From JADLGL01 sp964611195 (GTDB lineage Bacteria; Pseudomonadota; Alphaproteobacteria; Rhizobiales; Kaistiaceae), in assembly GCA_964611195.1 (NCBI GenBank), contig CAZSXA010000087.1, positions 1-9,404 on the forward strand: a stretch of 9,404 bases of DNA, written 5' to 3'. This document shows positions 6,453 to 9,404 of the stretch, piece by piece; positions within the stretch are counted from its first letter, which is position 1, and each line of letters starts with the position of its first letter. The translations under genes and the position numbers were made by a program. The notes under the pieces are model-generated. The model did no database searches and was not told where the DNA came from. It was given only the letters and a program-made list of their open reading frames with translations.

Positions 6453-8203
6453 ATGTGCAGTTCGCGAAGCTGCTGCATCGACACCTCCGACGGGGCGCCC
6501 ATCATCAGGTCTTCGGCCTGCTGATTCATCGGGAACATCGTTACCTCGCGGAGATTCTCTTCGCCGCAGAGAAGCATGACGATGCGGTCGAGCCCCGGCG
6601 CGATGCCGCCATGGGGCGGCGCGCCATATTGCAGCGCCCGCATCATCCCGCCAAACTCGCGCTCAAGCACGCTTTCGTCGTAGCCGGCGATGGCGAAGGC
6701 CTTCTTCATGATCTCGGGCTTGTGGTTCCGGATCGCGCCCGACGACAACTCAACGCCGTTACAGACGATGTCGTACTGGTAGGCGAGAATATCGAGCGGG
6801 TCCTTCCCTTCGAGCGCCTCGAGCCCACCCTGCGGCATCGAGAACGGATTGTGCGAGAAGTCGACCTTCTTGGCATCCTCGTCCCACTCATACATCGGGA
6901 AGTCGACGACCCAGCAGAACTCAAACCGGTCGGTTTCGGTGAGGTTGAGTTCATCGCCGATGCGATCGCGGGCAAGGCCGGCGAAGGCCGCCATCTTCTT
7001 CGGGACACCGCAGACGAAGAAGACGGCATCGCCGTCGCCGAGCCCCAGCGCATCACGAATCGCCTGGGTGCGTTCCGGGCCGATATTCTTGGCGATCGGG
7101 CCAGCACCGTCGCCGTCGTCGCGGAAGAAGATGTAGCCGAGGCCGGGCTGGCCCTCATGCTGCGCCCAACCGTTCATCCGATCGCAGAAGGCGCGGTTGC
7201 CGCCGGTTGGCGCCGGGATCGCCCACACCTCGACCTTGGAATCGGCGGCGATCTGGCCGGCGAAGACGCGGAAGCCTGAATCGCGGAACTGCTCGGTGAC
7301 CTCGATCATCTCGATCGGATTGCGAAGATCCGGCTTGTCGCTGCCATACTTGCGGATCGCCTCGGCATAGGGGATGCGCGGGAACGTCTGCGTCACCGGC
7401 TTGCCGTCGGCGAACTCCTCGAACAATTCGCGCAGCACCGGCTCGACCGCGGCAAGGACGTCCTCCTGCTCGACGAAGCTCATCTCGATATCGAGCTGAT
7501 AGAATTCGCCGGGCGATCGGTCGGCGCGAGCGTCCTCGTCGCGGAAGCAGGGGGCGATCTGGAAGTAGCGGTCGAAGCCGGCGACCATGATCAGCTGCTT
7601 AAACTGCTGGGGCGCCTGCGGCAGCGCGTAGAACTTGCCGGGGTGCAGCCGGGACGGCACCAGGAAATCGCGCGCCCCCTCCGGCGAGGAGGCCGTCAGA
7701 ATCGGCGTCTGGAACTCGAAGAAGCCAGCCTCGACCATGCGGCGGCGGACCGAGGAGATGATCGCGGCGCGCTTGATGATGTTGCGGTGGATGCGCTCGC
7801 GGCGAAGGTCGAGGAAGCGGTAGCGAAGGCGGGTTTCCTCGGGATACTCCTGCTCGCCGAAGACGGGGAGCGGCAGCTCCGCCGACTTCGAGAGAACCTC
7901 GATCTCATTGGCAAAAACCTCGACCTCGCCGGTCGGCAGGTTCGGGTTGACCGTCTCGTCCGAGCGTGCCTTGACCGCGCCATCGACGCGGATCACCCAC
8001 TCCGAGCGCAGCGTCTCGGCTACGGCAAACGCCGGCGAGTCGGGATCGGCGACGATCTGCGTCAGCCCATAATGGTCGCGAAGGTCGATGAACAGCAGCC
8101 CGCCATGATCGCGCACGCGATGAACCCATCCGGAGAGGCGGACGTCGGTGCCGACGTCGGACGATCTGAGGTCGCCGCAGGTGTGGCTGCGATAGGCGTG
8201 CAT
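6428..8203 (-). CDS. aspS: Aspartyl-tRNA synthetase (bacterial class IIb)
   Basis: Charges tRNA-Asp, and possibly tRNA-Asn, with aspartate in the cytoplasm. The 591 residues match the usual bacterial length. The N-terminal OB-fold anticodon-binding domain covers about residues 1-110. Class II motif 1 lies around 153-169 (RRRMVEAGFFEFQTPIL). Motif 2 is at about 219-240, with FRDEDARADR then EFYQLDIE. The bacterial GAD insertion domain covers about 311-415, and motif 3 with the ATP-binding Arg540 is in GGIAPGLDR (532-540). NPFSMP before the last catalytic block is also typical. The discriminator positions known from E. coli (Leu30, Lys81) are here His33 and Glu83; His at the first is characteristic of non-discriminating enzymes that also load tRNA-Asn for GatCAB to amidate. 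The start at 8203 gives the normal N-terminus (CGDLR, SGWVHRVRD); a weak GGGAAG lies seven bases upstream. It is divergent from rnd across 155 bases. Confidence 0.97.
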   Translation of the reverse strand: MHAYRSHTCGDLRSSDVGTDVRLSGWVHRVRDHGGLLFIDLRDHYGLTQIVADPDSPAFAVAETLRSEWVIRVDGAVKARSDETVNPNLPTGEVEVFANEIEVLSKSAELPLPVFGEQEYPEETRLRYRFLDLRRERIHRNIIKRAAIISSVRRRMVEAGFFEFQTPILTASSPEGARDFLVPSRLHPGKFYALPQAPQQFKQLIMVAGFDRYFQIAPCFRDEDARADRSPGEFYQLDIEMSFVEQEDVLAAVEPVLRELFEEFADGKPVTQTFPRIPYAEAIRKYGSDKPDLRNPIEMIEVTEQFRDSGFRVFAGQIAADSKVEVWAIPAPTGGNRAFCDRMNGWAQHEGQPGLGYIFFRDDGDGAGPIAKNIGPERTQAIRDALGLGDGDAVFFVCGVPKKMAAFAGLARDRIGDELNLTETDRFEFCWVVDFPMYEWDEDAKKVDFSHNPFSMPQGGLEALEGKDPLDILAYQYDIVCNGVELSSGAIRNHKPEIMKKAFAIAGYDESVLEREFGGMMRALQYGAPPHGGIAPGLDRIVMLLCGEENLREVTMFPMNQQAEDLMMGAPSEVSMQQLRELHIRLNLREG

Positions 8204-8254
8204 CGTCGGGCTTCCCGGAAGAAATGGCTAGGTTCGGCCGTGGCGGCGGCCGGA

Positions 8255-8283
8255 AAAAGCACATGCAGCCATGCCTTTGTCAA
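8255..8283 (-). promoter_or_regulatory. Candidate promoter of aspS
   Basis: Read on the - strand, a perfect TTGACA preceded by C (complement of 8278-8283) is followed, after a 17-base spacer, by GCTTTT (complement of 8255-8260). The -35 box is ideal for alphaproteobacterial housekeeping sigma factor and the -10 box is poor. Transcription would start about 45 bases before the aspS ATG. Confidence 0.42.
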
Positions 8284-8320
8284 GCGAGCGCGGTTGCAGC
8301 GCAAACGCCGGGACTGACCC

Positions 8321-8349
8321 GCGACAGGGCCGAATCCAGCCCTTATAGT
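8321..8349 (+). promoter_or_regulatory. Candidate promoter of rnd, implying a near-leaderless message
   Basis: GCGACA (8321-8326, four of six matches to TTGACA) is followed by a 17-base spacer and TATAGT (8344-8349, five of six matches to TATAAT). The expected start of transcription, six to seven bases after the -10 box, is about 8355-8357, only two to four bases before the ATG at 8359. No good ribosome site exists between the -10 box and the ATG, which fits a leaderless transcript. Confidence 0.45.
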
Positions 8350-8358
8350 GAGCGGACA

Positions 8359-9404
8359 ATGGAGCTGATTACGCGTACCCAGGACGTCCAGGCTGCCTGC
8401 CAACGGCTCGCCAAGGCCGAATTCGTGGCCGTCGACACGGAGTTCATGCGGGAGACGACCTACTGGCCGAAGCTCTGCCTTGTGCAGATCGCCGGCCCGG
8501 AGGATGTCGTCCTCATCGACGCGCTCGCTCCCGATATCGACCTCGGCCCGTTCTTCCGCCTGATGGGCGACGAGAGCGTCCTCAAGGTGTTCCATGCCGG
8601 CCGTCAGGACATCGAGATCGTCTTCCATATGGGCGATCTCATTCCGCATCCGATCTTCGACACGCAGATCGCCGCAATGGTGTGCGGCTTCGGCGATTCG
8701 GTCAGCTACGAGCAGCTGGTTCTGCGCACCACCGGCGGCCGGATCGACAAGTCCTCGCGGTTCACCGATTGGGCGCGGCGGCCGCTGACCGATCGGCAGC
8801 TCGACTATGCCGCGGCCGACGTCACCCATCTCCGCGATGTTTATGCTGCGCTTGCAAAGCAACTCCAGGAGCAGAAGCGCGCCGACTGGGTCGAGACGGA
8901 GATGGACGTCCTGACTTCGCCGGCGACTTATCGCGTCGAGCCGGAAGACGCCTGGCGGCGGCTGAAGATGAGGGCAAGACGGCCGGTCGAACTCGCCGCG
9001 CTCAAGGCACTGGCGGCGTGGCGCGAGCGCGAGGCGCAGGCGCGCGACGTGCCGCGCGGCCGCGTGCTGAAGGACGATGCCCTGCAGGAGATCGCCAGCC
9101 AGGTGCCGACCAGCGTCGAGGCGCTCGGCGCGCTCCGCACGATCGGCCGCGGCTTCGAGCGATCGAAGACCGGTCAGGAGATCGTCGGCCTCGTGCAGGA
9201 GGTGGCAGCGCTTCCCAAGGAGAAACTGCCCGCGCTTCCCCGTCAGCCCCGGCGCAATGACGGCAATAGTGCCGCTGTCGACCTCCTCAAGGTCCTCCTG
9301 AAGATGACCGCCGAGGAGCACGGTGTGGCGCCGAAGGTGATCGCGACCAGCGACGATCTCGAGGCCATTGCGCACCTGAAGAACGCCTACGAGCGCATCC
9401 GCGG
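8359..9404 (+). CDS. rnd: Ribonuclease D (3' partial)
   Basis: 3'-to-5' exoribonuclease that trims tRNA precursors and other small RNA 3' ends. The frame is open to the window edge, showing 348 residues of a protein usually about 375-385 long, so only the last few dozen codons are missing. All catalytic residues of the DEDDy exonuclease family are present: Asp26 and Glu28 in VDTEFM (ExoI), Asp84 in VFHAGRQD (ExoII), and Tyr150 and Asp154 in LDYAAAD (ExoIII). The helical HRDC nucleic-acid-binding domain covers about residues 205-285 (beginning RPVELAALKALAAWRE). A second HRDC-like part towards the C-terminus ends in HLKNAYERIR at the edge. The ATG at 8359 gives the normal distance to ExoI (E. 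coli has Asp28). It is divergent from aspS. Confidence 0.95.
   Translation, partial: MELITRTQDVQAACQRLAKAEFVAVDTEFMRETTYWPKLCLVQIAGPEDVVLIDALAPDIDLGPFFRLMGDESVLKVFHAGRQDIEIVFHMGDLIPHPIFDTQIAAMVCGFGDSVSYEQLVLRTTGGRIDKSSRFTDWARRPLTDRQLDYAAADVTHLRDVYAALAKQLQEQKRADWVETEMDVLTSPATYRVEPEDAWRRLKMRARRPVELAALKALAAWREREAQARDVPRGRVLKDDALQEIASQVPTSVEALGALRTIGRGFERSKTGQEIVGLVQEVAALPKEKLPALPRQPRRNDGNSAAVDLLKVLLKMTAEEHGVAPKVIATSDDLEAIAHLKNAYERIR

Noticed and set aside
6455..7279. 274-residue + strand ORF inside aspS, with others at 7643-8317 and on the - strand at 8062-9375
   Set aside because: These are shadows of aspS and rnd in high-GC DNA: His/Asp/Arg-rich and with no motifs, while the real genes show complete catalytic motifs.

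Overview
The window looks like ordinary chromosome from a GC-rich alphaproteobacterium, probably Hyphomicrobiales-like. That assignment is inferred from the style of the NrdJ, AspRS and RNase D proteins and from codon use; no rRNA or other phylogenetic marker is present. I see no mobile elements, tRNAs, rRNAs or CRISPR arrays. Apart from roughly 200-240 base gaps on either side of the histone-like gene, the sequence is densely coding.

Layout from left to right: (1) the C-terminal 703 residues of a coenzyme B12-dependent class II ribonucleotide reductase (nrdJ), entering from the left edge and closed by a strong intrinsic terminator. (2) A 215-residue histone H1-like protein built from about seven residue types, preceded by a 24-bp dyad and followed by its own terminator. 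(3) Two genes on the + strand, 43 bases apart, encoding exported, very acidic, lysine-free and cysteine-free proteins (378 and 649 aa). By eye they are paralogues: they share an N-terminal module and a nearly gapless C-terminal domain of about 179 residues, and the larger one has a long extra middle part. I cannot assign them a function. (4) aspS on the - strand, convergent with the second acidic gene, with stops 21 bases apart and a 13-bp hairpin over the junction. (5) rnd (RNase D), divergent from aspS and running off the right edge; it has no stop inside the window.

The housekeeping genes serve DNA precursor synthesis (nrdJ), chromosome packing (the H1-like protein), translation (aspS) and RNA processing (rnd). 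They do not form one pathway. The part with the best claim to being undescribed is the tandem acidic exported pair. Secondary points are the dyad upstream of the H1-like gene, a probably leaderless rnd transcript, and AspRS residues that suggest a non-discriminating enzyme feeding tRNA-dependent Asn synthesis.
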